Below are positions 38,645-49,572 of a stretch of DNA of 64,000 bases, piece by piece (positions within the stretch are counted from its first letter, which is position 1; each line of letters begins with the position of its first letter). Position numbers and translations under genes: made by a program. Source of the stretch: Heyndrickxia camelliae (GTDB taxonomy: Bacteria; Bacillota; Bacilli; Bacillales; Bacillaceae_C). Below the pieces are notes generated by a model, which was not told the origin of the DNA, made no database searches, and saw only the letters and a program-made list of their open reading frames with translations. The stretch lies in contig NZ_PIQO01000004.1 of assembly GCF_002844575.1 (NCBI RefSeq), positions 248,001 to 312,000 of the forward strand. The letters are read 5' to 3'.

Positions 38645-39109
38645 TACTTTTTCCACCAGCACTCTAATAAGATATTTGCGCGAGATAAGTTTAAAAGCAA
38701 TTGACTTCGGTCCACAACTTCCTATCCTAATTGATTCTGCCGTCCAGAAGCATATGTGTAAAGTGCCGGAAAGTTATCCTATAGATAAAATTTAACCCGT
38801 GATCACTATGAGGATGTATTTGATGGTTCAGTCACTTTGCCAATATGTTTGATGATTTGGATATTGTGGACCTTCTCATCCTATGAAGTTCATCTATTTA
38901 TTTAAAGTCCAATTGTTATCACTATGTGGATTTCTTTTTGCCACTATTCCTAAGCAAAAATCAAAAGGTGCTAGGTGAAATTCAAAAGTGTGAATTTCAT
39001 ATTAAAACGCTAATTATATTTGCTCATTAGCGCAATTTTCTAGTTGAGTACTTCACTACATTCTTCAATTCATCAAATACCTCATTCCTATTCTCTTCTT
39101 TTGATTTTA
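38645..39109. other. Intergenic region without recognised gene
   Basis: About 465 bp between convergent genes (carboxypeptidase on plus, PEP-utilising kinase on minus). Short frames have no RBS or recognisable similarity. Possibly decayed coding DNA. Confidence 0.45.
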
Positions 39110-41988
<2,879 letters not shown>

Positions 41989-42009
41989 GCCTGCGCATTT
42001 AACGCAGAC
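41989..42009 (-). terminator. Terminator after the VWA gene
   Basis: Stem GCCTGCG / CGCAGAC (one mismatch) with a 7-nt loop; on the minus strand it is followed by TTTTTTCATATT. Lies 37 bp past the VWA stop. Confidence 0.65.
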
Positions 42010-42045
42010 TTCTTGATTTGAGATAAATATTTTCAAATTTTTCTC

Positions 42046-42699
42046 CTAGTTTTTAGCTATGCACCGTTTGTAATCACTTTCAATCGTTTCCTTCCAGGCC
42101 CGATCAATCCTCTTACCCCCGCGCAGATTCTGCACTGCTTCATTTATTGCTTCGAAATTCACCTGTGTTCCTACTGAGTCAGCGTGGTAATCGACCGCAA
42201 AATCCTCATCTATACCAAACTGTGCAGCCGTTGAAATTGCATCAATATTTGCACCAAGAAATATAAACTCCCAACCAAATTTCTCTTTTTGAAACTGAAT
42301 CATTTTCTTAATTTTTTCCGTTGTGTATTCACAGCTGGCATTTTCCATGCCATCCGTTGTAATGACGAATAACACCTTTTCTGTACGTTCCTCCGCGCTT
42401 GTTCTCTTTTGTACGTTGACAATCTTTTGAATGGACGAACCAATCGCGTCCAATAATGCGGTAGTTCCACCTACTTCATAATCTTTTTCAGTAAGTGGCG
42501 ATATGCCTCTTATATTTATTCGGTCATGTAATAATTCGTATCGGTGATTAAATAGTACCGTTGTAATAATGGCTTCACCTTCTGCTTTTTGTTGTTTCTT
42601 CAGCATAGAATTGTAGCCACCGATTGTATCAGCCTCTAATCCAGCCATCGATCCGCTTTTATCCAATATAAATACTAATTCTGTTAGATTTCTTTTCAT
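42046..42699 (-). CDS. VWA-domain protein (metal-binding)
   Basis: 217-residue single von Willebrand factor A domain. The MIDAS motif DxSxS is visible as 'ILDKSGSMAG' near residue 13, with 'GGTTALLDAIGSSI' (conserved Thr) and 'VLFVITTDGMENAS' (conserved Asp). These residues coordinate a divalent cation in ligand-binding VWA domains. No signal peptide or membrane segment, so cytoplasmic. I chose the ATG at 42697-42699, with GGAGG 9 bp upstream, over one at 42708. It follows the macro-domain gene by about 80 bp but behind a strong terminator. Function unknown; similar proteins are common in Bacillus. Confidence 0.85.
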   Translation of the reverse strand: MKRNLTELVFILDKSGSMAGLEADTIGGYNSMLKKQQKAEGEAIITTVLFNHRYELLHDRINIRGISPLTEKDYEVGGTTALLDAIGSSIQKIVNVQKRTSAEERTEKVLFVITTDGMENASCEYTTEKIKKMIQFQKEKFGWEFIFLGANIDAISTAAQFGIDEDFAVDYHADSVGTQVNFEAINEAVQNLRGGKRIDRAWKETIESDYKRCIAKN

Positions 42700-42757
42700 T
42701 CTTATCATCCTCCGTTTTCTTGATGAACTTAGAATAACAAGAATGATATAAAAAAAG

Positions 42758-42774
42758 GTCGCTTCGAAAGCGAC
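42758..42774 (-). terminator. Strong terminator between macro-domain and VWA genes
   Basis: Stem GTCGCTT / AAGCGAC with a 3-nt loop; on the minus strand it is followed by CTTTTTTTATATC. It lies 4 bp after the macro-gene stop, so VWA expression probably needs its own promoter or read-through. Confidence 0.8.
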
Positions 42775-42777
42775 ATT

Positions 42778-43782
42778 TTATGACCCGAGTAATGGTTGGT
42801 CAAAAGCAAATAATGCTTCATTTATTTCATGAATATTATAGTTGTTTTGCTCCATAAAATACTGAATAATAACGTCAAATTTACTGCTGTGCGATAATGT
42901 ATATCCTGCAGTCGTTAATAATTCCAGCGTTTCTTCCATATTTAATTTCAATGCCACCGCAAAGGCAACAGCTGTTTTCTTCGTTGGCGTATAGTCAATG
43001 CTGTTGCGAATTTTAGAAAATAATCGTCGATCGATATTTGCCCGCTTATATGTTTCTACGTCTGTTAGTCCTTTTTCATCGATAAATCGAAGCAGCCGTT
43101 CTGAAAATGAGTCTTCAAGTTGATCCAATCTTTTCTCCAAGGAATAATCTTCTTCCGATAAATTTTTCTCGTGGAAAATCTCCGATTCCTGCATACTTTC
43201 CATAATATCGTATTGTTCAATACGCTTCCGGGCAAATACCTTTTCTGCTTTCTCAACATAATGCTCATCAATATATTGATGGATGGATGCAAACAACTTA
43301 TTACTTATTCCAAAAGCTTTTTTATCGAACACAACGAGATATACAAGCATGTCATTTTCTAGTAAAAAGGAACTGATGACAGATATCGCAATTTGCAATG
43401 CTTCTTCTTTTGGATATCCATAGATTCCTGTTGAGATCAATGGAAAAGCGATGGATTCGCATTTGTATTCTTTTGCTAGTTTTAAAGAGTTCATGTAAGA
43501 GGCTTTTAGTAAATTCGCTTCTTGATTTCCTCCTCCCAGCCAAACGGGGCCAGGAGTATGGATGATGTATTTAGCAGCTAATTGAAAACCCTCCGTCATA
43601 ACCGCTTCTCCTACCTTGCATCCGCCGATTTTAGCGCATGCCTTCTGGAGCTCACTGGCACCTGCAGCACGAAAAATTGCTCCGCATACACCGCCGCCCA
43701 TTTGCAAAGCTGTATTGGCGGCATTTACAATGGCATCCACCTGCATTTTTGTAATATCCTGACGAATTAGTTCCAACGGCAT
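42778..43782 (-). CDS. Macro-domain protein with C-terminal helical extension
   Basis: About 334 residues. Residues 1-165 form a macro domain: '[20 protein letters not shown]', '[17 protein letters not shown]' (ADP-ribose-binding asparagines and glycines), '[21 protein letters not shown]' and '[14 protein letters not shown]'. Macro domains bind or hydrolyse ADP-ribose derivatives such as O-acetyl-ADP-ribose. The C-terminal 170 residues are helical, contain a HTH-like segment ('[22 protein letters not shown]'), and look like a fused DNA-binding or interaction domain. The ATG at 43780-43782 has GAAGGGG 8 bp upstream; the longer frame to 43806 is less well supported. Confidence 0.87.
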   Translation of the reverse strand: MPLELIRQDITKMQVDAIVNAANTALQMGGGVCGAIFRAAGASELQKACAKIGGCKVGEAVMTEGFQLAAKYIIHTPGPVWLGGGNQEANLLKASYMNSLKLAKEYKCESIAFPLISTGIYGYPKEEALQIAISVISSFLLENDMLVYLVVFDKKAFGISNKLFASIHQYIDEHYVEKAEKVFARKRIEQYDIMESMQESEIFHEKNLSEEDYSLEKRLDQLEDSFSERLLRFIDEKGLTDVETYKRANIDRRLFSKIRNSIDYTPTKKTAVAFAVALKLNMEETLELLTTAGYTLSHSSKFDVIIQYFMEQNNYNIHEINEALFAFDQPLLGS

Positions 43783-44004
43783 CTTCTTGTCCCCTTCACA
43801 GTACAAATCAATATTTTTGAAAGACAGCTTATCTAGTAATTTAATTTCAGTTTCAGCATATCGAACATGCTATAATTTTATTGACTATAGTAACCTCAGA
43901 AACGTTTATTTACAGATTCGTTATTTTTGATTGTTGTTATTTATGCAATGGTGTAATAAGTAGGGAAGAAAAATCGCATTTTGGCGATTTAATTGTGCTT
44001 ATTA

Positions 44005-44775
44005 TCAAGAAAATCCGTAAAGTTCATTAAGTTGTTTATCTAATGACTTCCACAGAAATACCCACCCGTCGCCAGGTTCATTTTTTAGCTCTATCTTTAG
44101 CCCTCTTGCAACTAATTTTGTTCTGTCATTTGGGTAATCTTTTGGAGACATCTGTCCCAAAATAAATTTCGAATAAACTCTACCAAGTGTTGTTAAGTGA
44201 TTCTCTTTTACCGTTGGTAATTTTTCAATTTCATGGGGTAATGGTATGTCATTCCCTATCCAGTCACACAATTCACAGACTGGATCTGTTCCACCATCAT
44301 CAGTATGGTGACCTATTACACGGAAAATTGCAAAATTACCAGAGCGTAACTGATAGGAAATTGCGTCCCCAAACTCTAAATCAGTTTGGCTTTTATAGCG
44401 TTTTTTGACCTTTTTTGGCTCAGGTTGAGGAGAAATCAGCTGTTCTCTAAGCTTTAATAGGTGCTTCTCCCGTTGTTTTGCCCATCCAGGTTCTCCTTCT
44501 TCTTTCCATCTCTCAAGATCTGAACCATTATCAATAACTTCTATTGCATTCGTCTTTGCTTCATCGGTTAATCTTCCTATTTTCCATTGTGTTGCTGCTA
44601 ACGAAAGCCAAAATACATTGTATTCTTCTAAGTCCTCTTTACTGATACCATAATTATCAATTAATTTATTAGTCGCCTCTTCAGAACTTAAACCATTTAC
44701 AATTAAATCCTTAAATTCATCACGGACATCACAAGCTAAATCATCTGAAAAAATAGCTGGACCCCAAGCCCCCAT
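44005..44775 (-). CDS. DUF4259-like 'MGAWG' protein
   Basis: 256-residue cytoplasmic protein. It opens with 'MGAWGPAIFSDDLACDV', resembling the MGAWG-xx-FxND-xAxD start of DUF4259 and related families. It continues with 'FWLSLAATQWKIGRL' and a C-terminal beta-rich part ('GDAISYQLRSGNFAIFRVIG'). These proteins are of unknown function and often lie near immunity or toxin-related genes in Firmicutes. No motif that would indicate enzymatic activity is visible. Stop at 44005; ATG at 44773-44775. Confidence 0.7.
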   Translation of the reverse strand: MGAWGPAIFSDDLACDVRDEFKDLIVNGLSSEEATNKLIDNYGISKEDLEEYNVFWLSLAATQWKIGRLTDEAKTNAIEVIDNGSDLERWKEEGEPGWAKQREKHLLKLREQLISPQPEPKKVKKRYKSQTDLEFGDAISYQLRSGNFAIFRVIGHHTDDGGTDPVCELCDWIGNDIPLPHEIEKLPTVKENHLTTLGRVYSKFILGQMSPKDYPNDRTKLVARGLKIELKNEPGDGWVFLWKSLDKQLNELYGFS

Positions 44776-44891
44776 TAAAATTCACATCCTAAAATATACA
44801 GTCAGATTTTAAACGGTTTTGAACTCAGATAATCGGAGAGAATTTTACAAGATTTACATTTATATCGTTGTCTGTTATTGAATTTGCCATG

Positions 44892-44972
44892 TCAGATAAC
44901 ATCTTCGTTTTCGCAAAGTGGACAATAAAAACCTTCGTGAAATTGAGATTCACGTAATTCATTTATTTTGTT
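44892..44972 (-). pseudogene. Zinc-ribbon fragment (possible transposase N-terminus remnant)
   Basis: A 26-codon frame without a start reads 'INELRESQFHEGFYCPLCEN' followed by EDVI and TGA. The 'GFYCPLC' knuckle looks like the zinc ribbon that opens IS1595-type transposases or small C-x2-C proteins. Nothing else of the gene remains. Tentative. Confidence 0.3.
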
Positions 44973-45234
44973 TCAAAATTATTCCACCTGAGCATTTCTT
45001 TTAAGAATAACAAAACACGTTCCTTTTCTGCATCCGTTGAGTTTTTCAATATGCTTTGTTCCTACATATCACCGTACGCATTTATATAGAACATTCTATC
45101 CTATCGGTTATGCAAAAGAACAACGCTTAAAAATAACTAAGCCATTTCTATAAAAATTATAACAGTTTAAAAGCGTAATAGATGGCTAATACAAAGGTTT
45201 TATATAAATACGGATATTTTTTTACATTCAAAAA
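44973..45234. other. Intergenic region without recognised gene
   Basis: AT-rich spacer of about 260 bp between a decayed fragment and the IclR terminator. No RBS-linked frame or motif seen. Confidence 0.4.
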
Positions 45235-45264
45235 AGAAGAACACTTTTTTTATCAGGTTCTTCT
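45235..45264 (-). terminator. Terminator after the IclR gene
   Basis: Arms AGAAGAAC / GTTCTTCT (8 bp perfect) with a 14-nt loop; on the minus strand followed by TTTTT. It ends the IclR transcript 22 bp past its stop. Confidence 0.6.
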
Positions 45265-45285
45265 AATTTTTTCTTTTTCGAACAT

Positions 45286-46026
45286 TTACTTTGTTTTCCC
45301 AATTCGTAAAGATGCTTCATTAGCAGCATTAGTGACCTTTACCACTAAAAACGAAAACCGTTCATCTGGGATATCGCTTCCTAGTAAGTTGATATACAAG
45401 GAACCTATGACATTATTGTTGAATCCAATGACTGGAGCGGCAATAGATGCTGTCCCTTCTGTTTTTTCACTGTAGCTCACCGCATACCCATTTATTTTAA
45501 TTTCATTTAGCTGCCGTAAGAGTTCTAATCGTTCTTTTTCGGATTCTATTAATTCATGAGAAATACTTTCTTTTATTTCCTCATCCATAAACGCAAGCAT
45601 GGATTTATTAGCTGCACCAATATGCAATGGAATGCGTTCGCCTAGGTTGTCAATGATTCGTACACTGGAAGGGCTATCCACTCTTTCTATTATAATCGCA
45701 TCATTTCCATTCGGAATACTGAAATAAACGCTCTCTTTCACATCTTGTGCTAACTGTTCCATGATCGGGCGTGTCGCTTTTCTGAAATCAATATTCTCAA
45801 GTGAACGAAGACCAATTTCCATCCATTTATGTCCCACTGTATACCGCTTCGTTTCGGCGATTTGTGCCACCAGCCCATGCTTGAGTAAAGTGCTGATAAT
45901 TCTATGTACTGAACCTACTGGAAGGTTGATTTCTTTTGCAATATCCGAAATGGCCCATGAATTTTTACCGTCATTGGAGGTAAGAGTATTAATGATTTGC
46001 ATTGCCCTATCGATTGATTGAACCAT
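45286..46026 (-). CDS. IclR-family transcriptional regulator
   Basis: About 246-residue regulator. Winged HTH ('WAISDIAKEINLPVGSVHRI' about residues 22-45) is followed by the IclR effector-binding domain ('LRSLENIDFRKATRPIMEQL', 'IIERVDSPSSVRII', 'ASIAAPVIGFNNNVIGSLYI'). The ATG at 46024-46026 has GGGG 7 bp upstream; an alternative ATG at 46038 has no RBS room. It is divergent from an amino-acid permease and a RocB-like peptidase, and a palindrome lies between them, so it most likely controls those genes. In B. subtilis the roc genes use RocR and SigL instead. Confidence 0.88.
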   Translation of the reverse strand: MVQSIDRAMQIINTLTSNDGKNSWAISDIAKEINLPVGSVHRIISTLLKHGLVAQIAETKRYTVGHKWMEIGLRSLENIDFRKATRPIMEQLAQDVKESVYFSIPNGNDAIIIERVDSPSSVRIIDNLGERIPLHIGAANKSMLAFMDEEIKESISHELIESEKERLELLRQLNEIKINGYAVSYSEKTEGTASIAAPVIGFNNNVIGSLYINLLGSDIPDERFSFLVVKVTNAANEASLRIGKTK

Positions 46027-46178
46027 TGTATTCCCCATCTTCCTTCTGAATGCTTATTACTGTTTATCATATAGGACAAAAGTGATGATGTAAATACTAT
46101 TAATCTGAAACTTTCAAATAGTACCTATTGACAAGAAAATAAAAATAATTTTAAATATAGGTATAATTTTTATCGCAT

Positions 46179-46197
46179 TACGAAAACATTTTTCGTA
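46179..46197. promoter_or_regulatory. Candidate IclR operator in the divergent promoter region
   Basis: Perfect inverted repeat TACGAAAA / TTTTCGTA with a 3-bp spacer (CAT), 148 bp upstream of the permease ATG and 153 bp upstream of the regulator start. IclR-type operators are short palindromes of this size. Inferred, not tested. Confidence 0.6.
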
Positions 46198-46238
46198 TAG
46201 TGAAAAAATCGTAAATGTATAATTTTTTTAACATCAGT

Positions 46239-46252
46239 TGTAAGCGTTTTCT
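46239..46252. promoter_or_regulatory. Candidate cre (CcpA) box upstream of the permease
   Basis: TGTAAGCGTTTTCT matches the CcpA consensus TGWNANCGNTNWCA at all but the last base. It lies 93 bp upstream of the permease ATG. Suggests catabolite control of the amino-acid operon. Confidence 0.55.
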
Positions 46253-46344
46253 AAATCCGATTAGAAAAATGTCTTATACAGATTCTCTCTTCATTGGAAT
46301 AAATCATTTCACTAGTTTAGAAGAACAGAAAGTGAGGTTAACTT

Positions 46345-47757
46345 ATGAAGCAAACAAACAACACGAACACAGAGCTAAAGCGATCCATGAAGGGCAGACA
46401 TCTTTTCATGATTGCACTCGGTGGTGTTATAGGTACAGGGCTATTTAACGGTTCTGGCTTGATTATTAGTAAGGCTGGGGCCGGAGGGTCGATACTTGCC
46501 TTTTTAGCTGGCGGGTTTCTAATGTACCTTGTGATGCTTTGTCTGGGAGAATTGGCGGTAGCCATGCCAGTATCGGGATCCTTCCAAGTATACGCTGGAA
46601 AATTCATAAGTCCCTCTACTGGTTTTACCATCGGCTGGTTATATTGGCTAAGCTGGGCAAATACCGCTGGTTTGGAGTATACAACAGCAGGTATCACGAT
46701 GCAGAGATGGTTTCCAGATGTTCCTGTTTGGGTTTGGTGTATTGTATTTGGTGCCGTTATTTTTATGCTGAATGCCTCTTCTGCACGAAGCTACGCCGAA
46801 ACAGAATTTTGGTTTTCAAGTATTAAAGTAACAGCAATCCTTGCCTTTATCGTTCTCGGTGGTGCCGCAGTATTTGGCATTATTCCTTTAAAGGGGCATG
46901 AAGCTGCACCATTTTTCACTAATTTCACCAGTCATGGCGGTCTTTTCCCCAACGGCATAGCAGCTATTTTGCTAACGATGGTAACAGTAAACTACTCCTT
47001 CCAAGGAACGGAGCTTGTCGGGATAGCTTCGGGGGAAAGTGAAGACCCAGGGAAAACCTTGCCGCGATCGATTCGTAATATTATCTGGAGAACCATTATT
47101 TTCTTTGTTTTAGCGATTGCCATTATTAATGCCTTTATTCCATGGGATAAAGCAGGATTATCGGAAAGCCCGTTTGTTACGGTATTTGATAAAATCGGTA
47201 TCCCCTTTGCAGCAGATATCATGAATTTCGTTATTCTCACTGCCGTCCTTTCTGTTGCCAATTCGGGTACCTACGCTGCATCCAGAATGGCTTGGTCTTT
47301 ATCGACGGAAGGTCTGGCACCGTCCTTTTTGAAAAAAATATCAAAGCGTGGGATTCCACTGCGAGCGTTAATCATGACCGTATCCGTTTCGGCATTATCG
47401 CTTTTAACTAGTGTTTTCGCAGCAGAAACCGTGTATGTGTGGTTAGTTTCTATTTCCGGAGTCATTACCATTTTTGTATGGATGTCTATATGCTTGTCCC
47501 AACTTCTTTTCCGTAAAAAGTACATAAACGATGGCGGTAAATTGGAAGATTTGAAGTTTAGAACGCCACTCTATCCGATTGTTCCGATACTTGGATTCGG
47601 ATTATACGGAATAATTGTCGTATCCTTACTCTTTATTCCTGAACAACGACTCGGAATTTATTGCAGTATACCATTTATCATTTTCTGTTATGGGTATTAC
47701 CACCTATTTATTAAAAAGAAACAAAAATTGAATGTAAGAAAGAAAAAAGCTTCCTAA
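46345..47757 (+). CDS. Amino-acid permease (APC family, RocC/RocE/GabP-like)
   Basis: 470-residue APC-superfamily transporter with 12 hydrophobic segments and the family opening 'RHLFMIALGGVIGTGLFNGSG' (substrate-binding helix 1), followed by 'CLGELAVAMPVSGSFQVYAG' and 'GWLYWLSWANTAGLEYTTAG'. The cluster with a RocB-like peptidase suggests arginine, ornithine or a related amino acid or amide as substrate. ATG with GTGAGG 9 bp upstream; 23 bp gap to the peptidase gene. Likely regulated by the divergent IclR protein and CcpA. Confidence 0.9.
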   Translation: MKQTNNTNTELKRSMKGRHLFMIALGGVIGTGLFNGSGLIISKAGAGGSILAFLAGGFLMYLVMLCLGELAVAMPVSGSFQVYAGKFISPSTGFTIGWLYWLSWANTAGLEYTTAGITMQRWFPDVPVWVWCIVFGAVIFMLNASSARSYAETEFWFSSIKVTAILAFIVLGGAAVFGIIPLKGHEAAPFFTNFTSHGGLFPNGIAAILLTMVTVNYSFQGTELVGIASGESEDPGKTLPRSIRNIIWRTIIFFVLAIAIINAFIPWDKAGLSESPFVTVFDKIGIPFAADIMNFVILTAVLSVANSGTYAASRMAWSLSTEGLAPSFLKKISKRGIPLRALIMTVSVSALSLLTSVFAAETVYVWLVSISGVITIFVWMSICLSQLLFRKKYINDGGKLEDLKFRTPLYPIVPILGFGLYGIIVVSLLFIPEQRLGIYCSIPFIIFCYGYYHLFIKKKQKLNVRKKKAS

Positions 47758-47780
47758 TCATTAAAGTGAGGTTGAACATC

Positions 47781-49451
47781 ATGTATAACGAACTTAAAGA
47801 ACAAACATTAGCGGAACAATTAGAAACTATAACTAGAAAATTAGTTAGTCTTCCAAGTATAAATGGAACAGAGGGTGAAGCAAATCTAGCAGAATTTATT
47901 AAGCAAACTTTACTCACCTTTCCTTATTTTAAGCAGCACCCATTGAATGTCTGGGAACAAAAAATACCAGAAGATCAATTAGGACGTAAGAATATTTTTG
48001 CCCTTGTTCGCGGTAAGACAGCTTCCCGAAAAACGATTATTTTTCATTCCCATTTAGATACCGTCGGGATTGAAGATTTTGGATCCATGAAAAAGGATGC
48101 ATTTAATCCGGATGCCTTACAAGAGTTCTTTGCAAACTATGAGTATGACCAAGAAGTACAACAAGATGCCCTCTCAGGTGAATGGCTATTTGGGAGAGGC
48201 GCAGTAGACATGCAAAGTGGGATTGCTGTACACATTTCTAATATTCTTTATTTTAGTGAACATTTAGATGAACTTCCTGGAAATATTTTGCTGATGCTAA
48301 ATCCAGATGAGGAAAGCCAACACGTTGGTGTGCAAATGGCCATTTCCGAATTGAAGCGCTTGAAAGTACAGGAAAAATTCGAGTTTGTTGCTGCTATTAA
48401 CAATGATTTCATAACACCATTGTTTGAACAAGATACAACTCGTTATATTTATACCGGAGCAGCCGGTAAGCTTCTTCCATGTTTCTATATTTACGGCAGA
48501 GAAGTTCATGTCGGGGACACTTTAACCGGTATTGATCCGAATTATATTGCATCTGAAATAACTAGGAGGATTCATAATAATCTCGATTTAGCTGAAAACA
48601 TTGAAGGCGAATTATGCCTTCCTCCGACTTGTCTATATCAAAGGGACACGAAAGAAATCTATAATGTGCAAACGGCAACAAGCAGCTATTTATATTTTAA
48701 CTATTTTATTTATGAAAGAACGGCAAAAGAAATAATGAATAGTTTAAAAGAAATTACGAGTCAAGCCTGCTCTGAAGTCAAGCATTCTTCCTATACACGT
48801 TACCAGAAGTTTCTTAAACAAACAGGTTATCCACCAAAACCAATTTTATGGGATATTGAAGTGATAACGTTAGCCGAATTCATAGAGGAGCTAGAAAGTA
48901 AAGGAATCGAAACGTTATCCCATACTAAAAGGGTTATTCAGGAAAATCAAGGGATGGAACTGCGGATGCTTTGTTTTAAGGTAGTTGAAGCATTGCAGCA
49001 ACTGGATCCGGATAAGAAACCAAGGGTAATTCTATTCTTTGCACCACCTTATTTACCGCATAATTTTTTAAGAACTGACAATGCTCGTGATCGTATATTG
49101 CTACAATCAATTGAACAAATAGTAGAAGAACTGGGGAGAGAAACGGAAGAAACATTTGCAATTAAAAAGTTTTTCCCATATTTAGCAGATGGAAGCTTTC
49201 TCTCGCTGCACGAAACCGATGAAGAAATTCTTTCCTTGATTCGTAATATACCGGAATGGCAATCCATCGGGATGACACCGTTTAAAGATATTCGTGAATT
49301 AAATATTGCCTCCATCAATATGGGCGTCTATGGGAAAGACGGCCACAAATGGACTGAACGTGTCTTTAAACCATATACGTTTCAAGTTCTACCGCAATTG
49401 ATTCGAAAAACAACTATTCAACTATTATCCAATCAACTCGTAACAAACTAA
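47781..49451 (+). CDS. RocB-like M20-family peptidase/deacylase
   Basis: About 556-residue metal-dependent hydrolase of the M20 family. Active-site motifs are 'IFHSHLDTVGIEDF' (metal His and Asp), 'GRGAVDMQSGIAVHI' (bridging Asp), and 'NPDEESQHVG' (catalytic Glu pair). The full length and layout resemble B. subtilis RocB, named from the arginine-utilisation operon, whose exact reaction is unsettled. The ATG at 47781-47783 has GTGAGG upstream; the longer frame from GTG 47766 overlaps that RBS. A 12-bp terminator stem follows the stop. Co-transcribed with the permease. Confidence 0.87.
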   Translation: MYNELKEQTLAEQLETITRKLVSLPSINGTEGEANLAEFIKQTLLTFPYFKQHPLNVWEQKIPEDQLGRKNIFALVRGKTASRKTIIFHSHLDTVGIEDFGSMKKDAFNPDALQEFFANYEYDQEVQQDALSGEWLFGRGAVDMQSGIAVHISNILYFSEHLDELPGNILLMLNPDEESQHVGVQMAISELKRLKVQEKFEFVAAINNDFITPLFEQDTTRYIYTGAAGKLLPCFYIYGREVHVGDTLTGIDPNYIASEITRRIHNNLDLAENIEGELCLPPTCLYQRDTKEIYNVQTATSSYLYFNYFIYERTAKEIMNSLKEITSQACSEVKHSSYTRYQKFLKQTGYPPKPILWDIEVITLAEFIEELESKGIETLSHTKRVIQENQGMELRMLCFKVVEALQQLDPDKKPRVILFFAPPYLPHNFLRTDNARDRILLQSIEQIVEELGRETEETFAIKKFFPYLADGSFLSLHETDEEILSLIRNIPEWQSIGMTPFKDIRELNIASINMGVYGKDGHKWTERVFKPYTFQVLPQLIRKTTIQLLSNQLVTN

Positions 49452-49453
49452 AT

Positions 49454-49498
49454 AAATGGCACCACTCGGTATTCATTTTTGGTCGGGTGGTGCCATTT
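49454..49498 (+). terminator. Terminator of the permease-peptidase operon
   Basis: 12-bp perfect stem AAATGGCACCAC / GTGGTGCCATTT with a 21-nt loop, 3 bp past the peptidase stop, followed by GATTTGACAAT. The loop is long but the stem is strong. Confidence 0.7.
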
Positions 49499-49536
49499 GA
49501 TTTGACAATACTATTTATGAATGTAAGTGAATGAAA

Positions 49537-49558
49537 AAGACCGAATCACATCGGTCTT
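49537..49558 (-). terminator. Terminator of the SEC-C gene
   Basis: Eight-bp stem AAGACCGA / TCGGTCTT with a 6-nt loop; on the minus strand followed by TTTTTCATTC. Lies 15 bp past the SEC-C stop. Confidence 0.7.
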
Positions 49559-49572
49559 CTTTCCATCATATC

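Noticed and set aside
46128-46167. TTGACA ... TATAAT promoter for the permease operon
   Set aside because: The two boxes are 28 bp apart, far from the usual 17 bp, so they were not called as one promoter.
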